Positions 36,295 through 47,077 of a stretch of 64,000 bases of DNA are shown in pieces (position 1 is the stretch's first letter; each line of letters begins with the position of its first letter). The notes under the pieces are model-generated. The model saw nothing but the letters and a program-made list of their open reading frames with translations. It was not told the DNA's origin and ran no database searches. The position numbers and the translations under genes are program-made. This DNA is from Linum tenue (taxonomy: Eukaryota; Streptophyta; Magnoliopsida; Malpighiales; Linaceae): the NCBI GenBank assembly GCA_946122785.1, contig CAMGYJ010000002.1, positions 62,397,703 to 62,461,702 of the forward strand. Reading direction: 5' to 3'.

Positions 36295-36364
36295 GATCCT
36301 GCATAGCACAAGAACGGACAAAAGGAAACACGAGCAAACGGGGTCAATGTTAGTGAAGATCACA

Positions 36365-36412
36365 CCGGGAGTCCTCATATCGGAAGATATGGACAGTGGA
36401 CTAGACTCCCGG
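36365..36412 (-). ncRNA. Two-stem RNA motif, copy 3
   Basis: The outer stem is 9 bp (CCGGGAGTC with GACTCCCGG) and the inner stem is CATATC/GATATG with loop TTCC on the minus strand. The bulge TAGTCCACTGTC and AG are identical to copies 1 and 2, although both stems have a different sequence. Lies about 70 bp upstream of the ATHILA ORF start. Confidence 0.65.
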
Positions 36413-36458
36413 AGAAAACCAAACATCCCCATCACAAAAATGCACACAGCCCAATGCA

Positions 36459-36506
36459 CCGGGGGCCCTCAAATCAAGCGATTGGGACAGCGGACTAGGC
36501 CCCCGG
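36459..36506 (-). ncRNA. Two-stem RNA motif, copy 4
   Basis: The outer stem is CCGGGGGCC/GGCCCCCGG (9 bp). The bulge is TAGTCCGCTGTC (one change), with AG conserved. The inner stem has one mismatch. It lies 46 bp from copy 3 in the same orientation. Confidence 0.6.
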
Positions 36507-37559
36507 GAAACAACAACAAGCCCAATCCAAATAAGCATTAAGCGACCAACCACAACCAAAATACCCCAAACTCGGAAATAATCGCACATGCAAATGGTAG
36601 GCCGAGGAGCTGAAATCTCAAGATAGAACAGAACATGCAAAGAAAACCATCGGCCTACCCAAGCAATCGCACATTCAAGCACAATCCAAGTTCTTCACCT
36701 AACTCTAGGTAACGATTCTCCAAAAATACGAGAAAAGGGAGGATGAACACACCTGGAGACGCAAGAAGTTACCCGGAGAAAGGTGAAGAAAAGAGCAAAA
36801 ATCCCCCTAAGTCGCCGGAAAACTCACCGGAGGCTCGCCGGAGAACTCACCGCCGGCGACCCAACCTCGGCCAAACTCACCCAAACCTCTGGGGAATGTG
36901 CTCCTCGACGCCAGGAGCGTGGGGGAGGTCGCGGTTTTTGATTTGGAGGTCGGGGGAGCAAGAAATGGCCGAAAAACCAAAGAGGAGGAGGGGAGAGGCG
37001 ATTTCCGGCGAGGGGAGAAGGGGGGAGGCGGCTAGGGTTCTGAAATTTGGGGGAAATGAGGGGGGGGGGAAGGGGAAAATTCGTATTTATAGGGGGGGGG
37101 GGGATTAAAACACGGGCGTCCAAAACACGGCCGTGTTTTGGCCTTGGCCCGCCCGTGTTTTTATGGCCGAGGCCGTGCTCCCCCACCTGAAAAACACGGG
37201 CGGGCTTAGGGCAGAACACGGCCGTGTTCTAAACCCCCAGCGCCCGTGTTTTTATGGCCGCGAGCACCACAAGCGAAAGAATAAAACACGGGCGGGCAGG
37301 GGCAAAACACGGCCGTGTTTTGACCCCCCTGCTGCCCGTGTTTTTTATGCCGAGCCCAGAATGGTGAATTTCCAACTTCCGATTTCAAACCTCCCAAACT
37401 CATTCGTGCCCCGGCTCGAAAATTTACCCAATGGCACATTAAAAGGCACCGCCAGAGGCACGAAATACATTCCAGACAGACTCCAGACAGACTCTATGAC
37501 GCAAAAACCGACAAAAAGAAAAAAAAAAAAAACAAAGGGTAGAAATGCAAACCGTGGTG
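36507..37559 (-). other. Spacer between gag-pol and ATHILA ORF, with palindrome array
   Basis: No conserved ORF. Holds two very long G runs (about 37,060-37,104) and, at 37,110-37,350, repeated AAAACACGG and CCGTGTTTT arms. Two are perfect palindromes, at 37,120-37,141 (22 bp) and 37,303-37,322 (20 bp). The upstream part (36,740-37,060) is purine-rich; on the sense strand it is a long pyrimidine-rich stretch, a possible intron 3' region. Confidence 0.6.
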
Positions 37560-37584
37560 GGGTTGCCTCCCCACAAGCGCTTCT
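37560..37584 (-). other. Athila post-pol conserved block
   Basis: GCGCTTGTGGGGAGGCAACC on the minus strand, 34 bp after the end of the pol C-terminal frame. Counterpart of 32,028-32,052. Confidence 0.6.
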
Positions 37585-37617
37585 TTACCGTCTTTTAGCT
37601 GGACGCCCATGGCGGAA

Positions 37618-37962
37618 CTAAGGGTCCGCGAGTTCCACTGCCAACTCCGCACGTTCGACCTCGTCTCCCAGGTAGAGCTTGAGACGATGGCCATTCACTT
37701 TAAACGGCTCAGTTTGCGGGTTGGCTATTTCGATTGTGCCATACGGGAACACCTGTGTGACCGTGAACGGTCCAGACCACCGGGAGCGGAGTTTTCCGGG
37801 AAAGAGCTTCAGGCGAGAGTTATAAAGGAGAACTCGATCACCAACCTGGAACTCTTTCGGACCCCGCAACCGTGCATCGTGGAGGCGCTTAGTGCGCTCC
37901 TTGTACAGCTCGGTGTTCTCGTAGGCGTGGTAACGCCACTCTTCCAGCTCCAACATCTGCAT
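37618..37962 (-). pseudogene. Detached C-terminal end of Athila integrase (frameshifted)
   Basis: A 114-codon frame with [31 protein letters not shown] and a basic/hydrophobic end, which is the conserved integrase C-terminal region of this lineage. It lies in another frame than the 1,798-codon gag-pol frame, which runs on into unrelated residues after about residue 1,743. A single-base indel near 37,975 explains the break. Confidence 0.78.
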
Positions 37963-40900
37963 TTTACGCTCAGTACCTGAACACGAACATCCAAGTTGAG
38001 CAGCTTAAGGGCCCAGAAGGCCTTGTGCTCTAGCTCCACGGGCAAATGGCAAGCCTTTCCATAGACAAGCCGGTACGGTGAAGTACCAATGGGCGTCTTG
38101 TAGGCAGTGCGATACGCCCATAGAGCATCATCGAGCTTGGTGGACCAATCTTTGCGGGACTGATCCACCGTCTTCTCCAGGATCCGCTTGAGCTCCCGGT
38201 TCGTCAGCTCGGCCTGGCCACTGGTCTGGGGATGATAGGCCACGGACACCTTGTGAGTCACACCATAGCGAGACAATAGTTTATCAAATTGGCCCTGGAA
38301 ATGGGTGCCTCTATCGCTTATGATGGCTCTAGGTGTCCCGAACCGGGAGAAGAGCTGCTTCAAAAAACCACAAACACGTCTAGCATCTTTGGTGGGCAAA
38401 GCCTGCGCCTCAGCCCACCTAGAGACGTAGTCAACAGCAACCAGAATATAGGTGTTACCAAAAGATGGAGGGAAGGGGCCCATGAAGTCGATACCCCAGA
38501 CATAAAAAATCTCACAAGTTATAAACACATTCTGGGGCATCTCATCACGGGCAGAGATGTTACCTGACCTCTGGCATCGGTCGCACCTGCGTGCGAAGGC
38601 GTCTGCATCCTTGAAGAGCGTGGGCCAGTAGAAGCCCGACTGGAGTACCTTCCTCGCCGTGCGGTTTCCTCCGTGATGACCGCCAGTAGGTCCCTCATGA
38701 CAGTGAGATAGAATGCCCTCCATCTCACTCTCCATGACACAACGACGGATGATCCCGTCGGCTCCGATCCGAAAAAGATGCGGGTCATCCCAGAAGTAGT
38801 ACTTCAGATCGGAGAAAAACTTCCTCTTGGCGTGAGTCGCCATCCCCTTTGGCAGCTGCTGGCCCACCAAATAGTTTGCAAAATCGGAGTACCAGGGGGT
38901 GACACTCTCCACCAAGCACAACATCATCAACCTCTCGTCTGGGAAAGAGTCATCAATCTCCTCCACGAGGTTGTCCGCAGGGGGTGCGTCCAACCGAGAG
39001 AGGTGATCAGCTGCAACATTTTCTGCTCCCTTCTTGTCCCGGATCTCAATATCGAACTCCTGCAGCAGTAAGATCCATCGTATGAGCCGAGGCTTGGCAT
39101 CGGCCTTGCTCATCAGGTACCTAATCGCGGAGTGATCTGTGTACACGGTCACACGAGACAAGACCAGATAGGGGCGAAACTTATCAAAGGCAAACACCAC
39201 CGCAAGCAGCTCCTTCTCTGTGGTGGTGTAGTTCTCCTGGGCATCATTCAGAGTCTTCGAGGCGTAGTAGATAGGTCGGAAGTGTTGATCTCGCCTCTGC
39301 CCCAGAACAGCTCCAACAGCAAAATCACTGGCGTCGCACATCAGCTCAAATGGTAAGGACCAGTCTGGAACAACCATGATAGGAGCCTGGGTGAGCTTCT
39401 CCTTCAAGGTGGTGAACGCCGCTGTGCAAGCATCAGTAAACTGGAAGGGGGCATCCTTCTCCAGAAGCTTAGTTAGGGGCAGGGCGATCTTCGAGAAGTC
39501 CTTGATGAACCGCCTATAGAAACCTGCATGGCCAAGAAAACTCCGGATCCCCTTTACAGATGTAGGAGGAGGCAGCTTGCTGATAGTCTCGATCTTTGCT
39601 CTGTCTACCTCGATCCCCATCTTGGAGATCTTGTGCCCAAGAACTATGCCTTCTCGAACCATGAAGTGACACTTCTCCCAACTCAGTGCCAGGTTCGTTT
39701 CTTCACACCGTTTAAGGACCAATTCCAGGTTATGGAGACAGTGAGAGAAGGAGTCTCCATAAACCGAGAAGTCGTCCATAAACACCTCCATGATCTCGCC
39801 GACCAGACGGTCAAAGATGGCGAGCATGCATCGCTGAAAAGTGGCTGGGGCGTTGCATAGCCCGAATGGAATCCTCCGGTAAGCAAATGTGCCGAAGGGG
39901 CAGGTGAAAGTGGTATTCGCCTGGTCCTCCGGTGCTATAGGGATCTGAAAGTACCCGGACATCCCATCCAGGAAGCAGTAGAACTCGTGCCCCGCCAATC
40001 TCTCCAGCATCTGATCAATGAACGGCAGCGGGAAATGGTCCTTCCGAGTAGCGTCGTTGAGACGCCGATAGTCGATGCAAACACGGTACCCAGTCACCGT
40101 GCGCATCGGAATGAGCTCGTTCTTCTCGTTAGGCACCACGGTCATCCCACCCTTTTTGGGCACCACCTGGGTGGGACTGACCCATTCGCTGTCAGAAATG
40201 GCGAAAATGATCCCGGCGTCCATCAACTTCACGATCTCTGCCCGAACCACAGCCTCCAGGTTCGGCGTCAATCTCCTCTGCGGCTGCCTCACTGGCCGTA
40301 TCTCATCCTCCAGCAGTATCCGGTGCGAGCAAAAAGAGGGGCTGATCCCCCGGATATCTGTGATCTTCCATGCCAAAGCTCGCTCGTACTGCTTCAGCAA
40401 GGCCACCAGTCTGGTCTTCTGCTCGGGTGTGAGGGTCGAGCTGATGATAACTGGCAGCTTATTCCCCTCCCGGAGAAATGCATACTCCAAATGAGGAGGG
40501 AGGGGCTTAAGCTCCAGCTCTGGTGGTTCCTCCAGAGAAGTGGTGATGCGGGTGGAGGATGAGATCGGTTTAAACAGCCTGTCGCCCTCCAAGAAGGGGC
40601 CACTCTCCAATGCGGCCAACTGCTCCGCCAGCTGCGGCTCCTGCAATGCCTGCTCACCTAGCAAAATACAACGCTCAAGAGCATCATCAGTACCCGCACT
40701 CGTAATGGCGAGTGCGGTCTCAAAATCGGCAAGCACATCACAGTAGTCTATGTCATCATGCAAATGAGAATGTTTCCCATTGTCAGACACAGAAAAAGTA
40801 GCCTGTTCATCACCAGCACGCAGAATCAATTTACCACTATGCACATCAATAAGCGCCTTGGCGGTGGCGAGAAATGGTCTACCCAAAATCAAAGGTACAT

Positions 40901-43205
40901 CCACATCCTCATTTATATCCAAAATAACAAAATCAACAGGATATGTGAATGCACCAACATTAACAAGCAAGTCCTCAATGATACCCCTAGGATGCACGAT
41001 AGATCGATCAGCTAACTGAATGCTCATTCTAGTAGCTCTAGGTTCACCTAGGTCTAGCTTCTTAAACAATTTATAGGGCATGACGTTAATGCTAGCGCCT
41101 AGGTCCGCCAAGGACTTTCCTACATGCATGCTGCCAATAACAAGAGGGATAGTGAAACTCCCTGGGTCTTTGCGCTTCTCTGGCAGCTTGTTCTGCAGGA
41201 TGGCAGAACACTCCTCGCTGAGCATCACTGTCGAAAGATCCCCAAGTTTCTTCTTGTTGGTGAGGAGGTCTTTCATAAACTTGGCATACTTGGGCATCTT
41301 CGACAGTGCCTCCACGAACGGCATGCTGATGTTGACCTGCTTCAACATTGCCATGAACTTGGCAAACTCTGTCTCCAGCCTGTCTTTATGAAGTCTAGTG
41401 GGGAAAGGCAGCTGGGGTGTATACTCCTTAACCACAGGTTGTGGCTTGGGAGCAGGGGCTGCGCTGCCTTCCTCCACTTCTGCAGTATCAGCTGGAGGTG
41501 TTGAAGCAGGAAGTGGTTCGTCTCGCCTGGGCTGGGCAGGAGCAGCAGATATGGTCTTACCACTCCTGGTGGTGATGGCATGGGCAGTCTCGTGAGGGTC
41601 GCGAGGATTGGGGACAGTGGTGGCAGGCATAGTCCCCGGTTCCCTGGTAGTGTTCTGGCGAGCTAAGCTCCCTATCTGGTGCTGGAGATCCTGCAGAATG
41701 GCACCCTGATTCCTCTGTCCTGCCTCTAGTGAGGCTACACTCTGGTCCAACCTCGTGATAGTCGCCTGAGTGCTCGTCATGAATGAAGCTAGAATATTTT
41801 CCAGCTTCGTCATCTGAGTATCTGGAGCTGGAGCTGCTGTTGGCTCGGCAAACTGGCGCTGGGGCTGTTGGAAGGGTTGCCCTTGTCGAGGCTGGTAGGG
41901 TTGCTGCTGTGGAGCTGGCCCCTGTCGAGGCTGGTAGGGCTGCCTCTGCTGAAAGCCACCAGCTGGTGCTGGGAGACCAGGTGGCTTAGCGGAGTTGCCG
42001 CCCCAAGAGAAGTTGGGATGCTGGCGCCACCCCTCATTATATGTGTTGCTGTACGGGTCGAGGCGCCGAGCATTGGCGATGAAGTCCAACTGCTCTTGGA
42101 GAGTAGTAGACTCCCTCATAGCCTGGCAGTCTTCCACTAAGTGATTCGAGCTCTCACACCACTGACATTGGGCAACTGGAGGTGTAGCCAAACTTCTGCC
42201 CGGAATAAGACTGTTGGGCTGCTTCAATGTCTGCACTAGCTCAGCTACCTGCTGCTCGAGCCCGGATCTGGTCTCCATGGCGTGCACACCACGGTCCCTG
42301 GAATGTCTGCCTCTGCTGCTCTGCCCCCAGGAATGATCTCTGGCAGCCAATGTGTTAATCATCTGGTTCAGCTCGGGTGGAGTCTTAGTGAGAACATCCC
42401 CTCCTGGGCATAAAGACTCAATCACCCTCTGGCTATCTGGGGAGAGAGCGCTGTAGAAGTTCCCCACTGTGAATGCATCACTAAAGCCATGATGGGCACA
42501 CTGCCAGAAATATCCCATGTACCGCTCCCAAGCATCTCGAAGTGACTCATCTGGCTCTTGGCGGAAGTGAGTGATCTCCCGCTGTATCTCTGTAGTCTTC
42601 GATGCCGGATAGTACCTGTGCACGAATTTGTCAGCCAGATCGTCCCAAGAGGTGATGGACAATGGGGGCTGGGTCTCCAACCACCTCTTAGCATTCCCCG
42701 CCAGAGAATGGGGGAAGAGATGAAGGCGGATCGCATCATCCGGGACACCATTCAGCTTGAACCCGTTCGTCAGCTGCAGAAAACGGGACAGATGTACCCT
42801 GGCCTCCTCATCCTTCAAGCCATGGAACTGGATAGAAGATGTAATGAGCTGAATCCAGCATGGCTTGATCTCGAAGTTGTTTGCTGGGATAGGCGGGTAG
42901 AGGATGACCGGGCGGATGTCAGCAATCCGCGGAGTATAGAAGTACTCCAAGGTGTGACCCGGTGGTGGTGGATGATGATGGTGCCCAGCTCCCGGGGGGT
43001 TTTGATCGTTCCCCAGGATCTGGTTCTGAGGAGGTGGGTTCTGATTGCCTTCCATCTCGTGCTCGCCCTCGGAGTCGCTGGTCAATTGGCCGTCTCGGCG
43101 CTCCACCGTAGCCAGTCTAGCTTGCTGTTGTCTCCGAAGCTGTTTGCAAGTGCGCTCAATCTCAGGATTCAACGGCAGTAAACCTCCCGACTGGCTACGG
43201 GTCAT
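37809..43205 (-). CDS. Athila gag-pol polyprotein (1,798 codons, C-terminal frameshift)
   Basis: One continuous frame starting 119 bp inside the primer-binding site. Gag domain about 105-300; CCHC zinc knuckle [14 protein letters not shown] at 347-360; a Gln/Pro-rich linker to about 460; aspartic protease with DLGAS at 701-705 and LILGRPFL at 772-779; reverse transcriptase with Asp1080 ([10 protein letters not shown]) and the FMDD box at 1142-1145; RNase H with Asp1291, Glu1330 or Glu1332, Asp1357 and Asp1400; integrase with an H2C2 zinc region (His1503 to Cys1544) and the DD35E triad Asp1573, Asp1631, Glu1666. FMDD in place of the commoner YVDD is usual in Athila. The last ~55 residues are out of frame because of an indel near 37,975, so the integrase C-terminus lies separately at 37,618-37,962. 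Catalytic residues are intact; this is a recently active copy. Confidence 0.93.
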   Translation of the reverse strand: MTRSQSGGLLPLNPEIERTCKQLRRQQQARLATVERRDGQLTSDSEGEHEMEGNQNPPPQNQILGNDQNPPGAGHHHHPPPPGHTLEYFYTPRIADIRPVILYPPIPANNFEIKPCWIQLITSSIQFHGLKDEEARVHLSRFLQLTNGFKLNGVPDDAIRLHLFPHSLAGNAKRWLETQPPLSITSWDDLADKFVHRYYPASKTTEIQREITHFRQEPDESLRDAWERYMGYFWQCAHHGFSDAFTVGNFYSALSPDSQRVIESLCPGGDVLTKTPPELNQMINTLAARDHSWGQSSRGRHSRDRGVHAMETRSGLEQQVAELVQTLKQPNSLIPGRSLATPPVAQCQWCESSNHLVEDCQAMRESTTLQEQLDFIANARRLDPYSNTYNEGWRQHPNFSWGGNSAKPPGLPAPAGGFQQRQPYQPRQGPAPQQQPYQPRQGQPFQQPQRQFAEPTAAPAPDTQMTKLENILASFMTSTQATITRLDQSVASLEAGQRNQGAILQDLQHQIGSLARQNTTREPGTMPATTVPNPRDPHETAHAITTRSGKTISAAPAQPRRDEPLPASTPPADTAEVEEGSAAPAPKPQPVVKEYTPQLPFPTRLHKDRLETEFAKFMAMLKQVNISMPFVEALSKMPKYAKFMKDLLTNKKKLGDLSTVMLSEECSAILQNKLPEKRKDPGSFTIPLVIGSMHVGKSLADLGASINVMPYKLFKKLDLGEPRATRMSIQLADRSIVHPRGIIEDLLVNVGAFTYPVDFVILDINEDVDVPLILGRPFLATAKALIDVHSGKLILRAGDEQATFSVSDNGKHSHLHDDIDYCDVLADFETALAITSAGTDDALERCILLGEQALQEPQLAEQLAALESGPFLEGDRLFKPISSSTRITTSLEEPPELELKPLPPHLEYAFLREGNKLPVIISSTLTPEQKTRLVALLKQYERALAWKITDIRGISPSFCSHRILLEDEIRPVRQPQRRLTPNLEAVVRAEIVKLMDAGIIFAISDSEWVSPTQVVPKKGGMTVVPNEKNELIPMRTVTGYRVCIDYRRLNDATRKDHFPLPFIDQMLERLAGHEFYCFLDGMSGYFQIPIAPEDQANTTFTCPFGTFAYRRIPFGLCNAPATFQRCMLAIFDRLVGEIMEVFMDDFSVYGDSFSHCLHNLELVLKRCEETNLALSWEKCHFMVREGIVLGHKISKMGIEVDRAKIETISKLPPPTSVKGIRSFLGHAGFYRRFIKDFSKIALPLTKLLEKDAPFQFTDACTAAFTTLKEKLTQAPIMVVPDWSLPFELMCDASDFAVGAVLGQRRDQHFRPIYYASKTLNDAQENYTTTEKELLAVVFAFDKFRPYLVLSRVTVYTDHSAIRYLMSKADAKPRLIRWILLLQEFDIEIRDKKGAENVAADHLSRLDAPPADNLVEEIDDSFPDERLMMLCLVESVTPWYSDFANYLVGQQLPKGMATHAKRKFFSDLKYYFWDDPHLFRIGADGIIRRCVMESEMEGILSHCHEGPTGGHHGGNRTARKVLQSGFYWPTLFKDADAFARRCDRCQRSGNISARDEMPQNVFITCEIFYVWGIDFMGPFPPSFGNTYILVAVDYVSRWAEAQALPTKDARRVCGFLKQLFSRFGTPRAIISDRGTHFQGQFDKLLSRYGVTHKVSVAYHPQTSGQAELTNRELKRILEKTVDQSRKDWSTKLDDALWAYRTAYKTPIGTSPYRLVYGKACHLPVELEHKAFWALKLLNLDVRVQVLSVKCRCWSWKSGVTTPTRTPSCTRSALSASTMHGCGVRKSSRLVIEFSFITLA

Positions 43206-43323
43206 GCACTATCTGCACACAATCAAGCAAGCAAACCCGTGAAGGCACAAGAGGGACAAAGCAAACAAAGCAAAAAGAAAAGCTAAATTAACAAAAATCA
43301 CTTTTCTTCAACAACCTAGCCGT

Positions 43324-43340
43324 CCCCGGCAACGGCGCCA
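43324..43340 (-). promoter_or_regulatory. Primer-binding site of the Athila element
   Basis: TGGCGCCGTTGCCGGGG on the minus strand, identical to the one at 33,407, 6 bp inside LTR-B. Confidence 0.88.
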
Positions 43341-43346
43341 AAAACT

Positions 43347-44775
43347 TGACTCGCTAAAACACAACTCCTAACAATGGCCAAGTGTAACCAATGAAAGGGA
43401 CTGCAGTATAGTGGCTCAAGTAATAAATATCGAATCCACGGGTCTCTAGAGTTACTATTACTCAGCTTCAGTTCATTATCTAGCAAAACAGATCAAGATG
43501 AAAGAACTAAAACTACTCTAGCAAACTACAGTTAAAGTTAATCTAATTACAGGTTGGGAACTCACTTAGGTATGATTCCCCCTAGCCACTAGCCAGATTA
43601 ACGATTGATGATCTCTAACATGTTTCACTTTCATTCACAATGCGGAGAATCCTTAACTAGACCTTGAGTCTCGACTAAAGGAACAAGGCCCTCTTGAGTC
43701 AATTGCCTAGAGGGACGTATCCTTCTCTAGAACAACTGATCAAGGCGTTCTGAACTAGATTCCCTCTATCGAATGAGGTTCTCAATCGATACAAAGCAGT
43801 GAATCAACCCTCGACTAAAGCAATCGATCCACTACTATCAATCTATGGTGCTCTATTGACCTAATCAGGTATTCGCTCTCATAGGATCAAAGCAGAATCA
43901 ATAGTCTCGACTAAAGCAGAATTGAATCATGAAAACATGCATAGATTGAATATGAACTCAAGATTATCAAGTAAGAGTACTCATACAATCATCCAATCAA
44001 ACAAACATAGCTAGGGTTCCTCAAAACCTAAGTGAAGGGAAGTTACTCCATAGAGAAGAGAGAGACTGCAGTAAGAATCTTATGATGATCAGTCTTCAAG
44101 TCCGGGCTTGTTCCTTGAGCTTCCAATGTGAAGAAATCCTCCAATTCCACTCCAAGAATGCCCTCAAATCGCCCCCTCTCTCTTTGGTTCGTCCCTTGGG
44201 TGTTTGGGATCCAAAACCCAGCTCTCTCTCTCCTTTGGCTCGAATTTGGGTTAAAAAACCCGATTCTGGGCAAAACACGGTCGAGGGCACGGCCGTGCTT
44301 TGCCTCAGCCCGCCCGTGTTTTCAGCTCGAGTTGGCCAAACTCAAATCAGCTCTCGGCAGTAAAAACACGGTCACAGAACACGGCCGTGTTCTGAAGGCC
44401 TACTGCCCGTGTTTTCACTGCCGAGCCTGTTCAATGCTTCGTTTCTCCCTCGTCCGGACTCCGAATCAGTCGCCGTTTGATCCCAGACGCTCGTAGTCTC
44501 GTCCTCTTTCATTTCATAACAAGCTTGCATGATTCTTTGTTCATGAAGTGAGGTAGAAATCCATTCTTCTTCAGGTCATACCCGAGTTTCTTCTCCCGAA
44601 TCGTCAATTGATCTCTGATTGACTTGAACTTTGCGCCTATGCTTCACTTTATGTGCTAGGACCTGAAATGTGACAAAGGAACACAACCTAGCATAAAATA
44701 GGCCAAAGACACGGTAATTCAAGCTCAAACAATCAAGAAACAAAGGGGAAAACATGTGCAAATACCGAGTCATCA
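43347..44775 (-). repeat. LTR-B, 5' LTR of the Athila element (1,429 bp)
   Basis: TG...CA ends; abuts the AGCAA target duplication at 44,776. It shares scattered blocks with LTR-A (TTCCCCCTAG, TCTCGACTAAAGG) but is diverged along most of its length, so it is a different subfamily. Contains CACGGCCGTG palindromes at about 44,288-44,299 and 44,380. Confidence 0.88.
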
Positions 44776-45245
44776 AGCAATTGTCCGCGTTGTGTTTTTT
44801 TAATATTCAACAGATTATAAAACATTTGTCATTCTGAATTGCATAAGTTTTACATAACATTTTCGACTATATTTCGTGTACAAAATATCTCTCCGCCATG
44901 CAAAAGTTATAATACATACTACTATGTACAATTTTCAACCTACTTTTATATACAAAAAAAAAAACAATAAACATTGAGTGAAACACTTAAATACCAAACC
45001 TGTTCGATTAAAAAAAATCTTGTTCTAGTGTGACTTAAGAATAAATTTCTTATCTTTCATTAACGATGTAATTGTGTTATTTCATGTACACGAGCATAAT
45101 CAAGCAAAAAATAAATATTTTTTAAGCAAATTTGTTGATAAAATGATTTAGCAATTAAATTAGGAAGATAGGAGTTTGTTACTCATTCAACATTGAAAAT
45201 AAAAAAAATGACCAAGGACCCTTATTAATGAAGCTTGCCTGTAAC
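44776..45245. repeat. X repeat copy 7, second part, and peptide-gene flank cut short
   Basis: The X sequence resumes with AGCAATTGTCCGCG, followed by the conserved peptide 3' flank to about 45,200 (CATTCAACATTGAAAA). There it jumps to the left flank of LTR element copy 4. The peptide gene is absent from this unit. Confidence 0.7.
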
Positions 45246-47077
45246 TGATGCAAGCGGAATCCGGGAATCCGAACTCGCTCACGAATCAGAATACGCAGCT
45301 CTCACTTTTTAGGATTTTCTAGGATTTTCTTTCAACAACTCAAAAATAAAATGATAGGATGGAAAAGGATGTCGTGCAACTTCAACACACGAGAAGAGGC
45401 TCGAACAATATCACGGTAGATGCCCTACCACGATCAAGGGGAATACTTGATTGATACAGAGCTCAACGAGTTTGGAATCCACCAAACTCACATTCAAGAG
45501 TCAACACTCAAGAACCAAATGGATTTTTCTATTCATCAAAATCTCAATTGTTTGCCAAAATTCGTGGCTTACAACCCTTTAAATGGGTATAGAAAATAAA
45601 TCTAATGAAAACACCAAAAAGAAAATAATTTTACACGAAAAAGGAAACAAAAATCGACAGGACCCGAAACCCGGTCTAAATACCTGGTTGGGTAATTTAC
45701 CATCATGGCCGTAGAAAATTCTAGGACCGAATCCTCGGTCTCCCCTTCCATTTCCCCGGTCGGGGAATTGACACTTTCGGCCGGGGGTCTGATGCTTGTC
45801 AAAATCACATTAGTCCTTCACCATTGAAACAGATTTTCCCTCAAAGCTTTCCATCCTGACTTCCAAACAAAATTGTCTAAGGGACTCCAGTTAGGTTCAC
45901 CATCTTGTTGTCTCTTCTTCATGTACTTCCACTGACAGAAAAGACAATCATACACACAAATTTGCCATTACGCCCTTGTTTCCCTCCATAAAATCTTCGC
46001 TCCCATTCTGCAAATCCGGTTGTCGTAGTTCTTTGCTTAGCAGCGACAAACCTTAAAGCTTGGGAGTTTCTGCAAGAAAAATCACCAAAATCGTAAAAAG
46101 GATCACTATGAATGACCTGCTCTTTTTCCACCGCGACTAGCTCATAGGAATCCCCATCTTCCTTTTGCGGTTCTGGGCAGTTAATCGATAATTTCTCTGC
46201 TTCAAGATTTGCCTCCTTCTCCTCATCCTCTTCCTCCTCCTCTTCAGAACTCAAACTCTGTTGCGCCTGAGAACTCGAACTCTGTTCAGCCATAGTTAGA
46301 AGCATAACTCCCACCTAAGCCATATGTGCTAATAGCTGTCTCATGGCGTCTTCAACGTTTGGCTCCATGGTTTGCATCTTTGATGTCTTCCTCGCCAGGC
46401 TCTTGCCCTGATTTGAACCAAAAAAAAAAACACAAACCAAAATCCAATATATATATATTCAACCCACGTCCAGCTTTGTGACTAATGAATATTTTTTTTC
46501 AACTCTTTTTTTTTCCTCCGTGAATAGTACACGATTTTTTTTAAACAATGAAAACAAAATAAAAATAACACAAATAGCCGCTGAGTTTGAAGCGGGCTCT
46601 AATAACACCTGATGTAAGATAAATCCGCGAATCCGAACTCTCTCACGAATCAGAATACGCAGCTCTCACATTTTAGGATTTTCTGGGATTTTCTCTAAAC
46701 AACTCAAAAATAAAAGGATAGGATGCAAAAGGATTGTCGTACAACTTCAACACACGGAAAGAGGCTCGAAGAATATCAGGGTAGATGCCCGACCACGATC
46801 AAGGGTAATACTTGATCGATACAGAGCTCAACGAGTTTGGAATCCACCAAAACTCACATATAAGAGTAAACACTCAAGAACCAAAAGGGCTTTTCTATTC
46901 ATCAAATTCTCAATTGTTTGCCAAATTTTGTGGCTTACAACCCTTTAAATAGATATGGAAAATAAACCTGATGAAGACACCAAATAGGAAAATAATTATA
47001 CACGAAAAAGCAAACAAAAATCAGCAGGACCCGAAACCCGGTCTAAATACCCGGTCGGGTAATTTACCGACCTGGCA
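45246..47077 (-). mobile_element. Non-autonomous LTR retrotransposon, copy 4
   Basis: 5' LTR 46,610-47,077 (468 bp), primer-binding site 46,596-46,607, 3' LTR 45,246 to about 45,709. The two LTRs differ from each other far more than each differs from its counterpart in the other copies. Confidence 0.75.
45919..46377 (-). pseudogene. gag-like frame remnant, copy 4
   Basis: Same frame and same internal TAG as the copies at 423, 10,485 and 21,050. Differences include Phe for Tyr in DPFYDFGDF. Otherwise open for 131 codons after the stop. Confidence 0.4.

Larger units (their letters stand above)
27166..44775 (-). mobile_element. Athila-type Ty3/gypsy composite insertion, 17.6 kb
   Basis: Bounded by TGACTCG (27,166) and GAGTCATCA (44,775) with the 5-bp duplication AGCAA on both sides (27,161-27,165; 44,776-44,780). 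Primer-binding sites TGGCGCCGTTGCCGGGG (tRNA-Asp type, characteristic of Athila) occur twice, at 33,407 and 43,324. From right to left it reads LTR-B, gag-pol, ATHILA ORF, truncated LTR-A2, a nested non-autonomous internal region with a 404-aa ORF, an LTR-B piece, and LTR-A1. The two outer LTRs belong to different subfamilies. Confidence 0.9.

Noticed and set aside
35080..36459. Taking the env-position ORF from its first ATG (459 codons) as a signal-peptide envelope protein
   Set aside because: The hydrophobic 55-residue extension precedes the splice-acceptor-like site and overlaps RNA motif copy 3 (36,365-36,412), so it is more likely untranslated; no other membrane segment supports an envelope role.
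35380..43181. Long plus-strand frames (for example 35,380-35,928, 42,558-43,181 and 39,987-40,562)
   Set aside because: Antisense shadows of the GC-rich Athila coding regions, with no independent domains.
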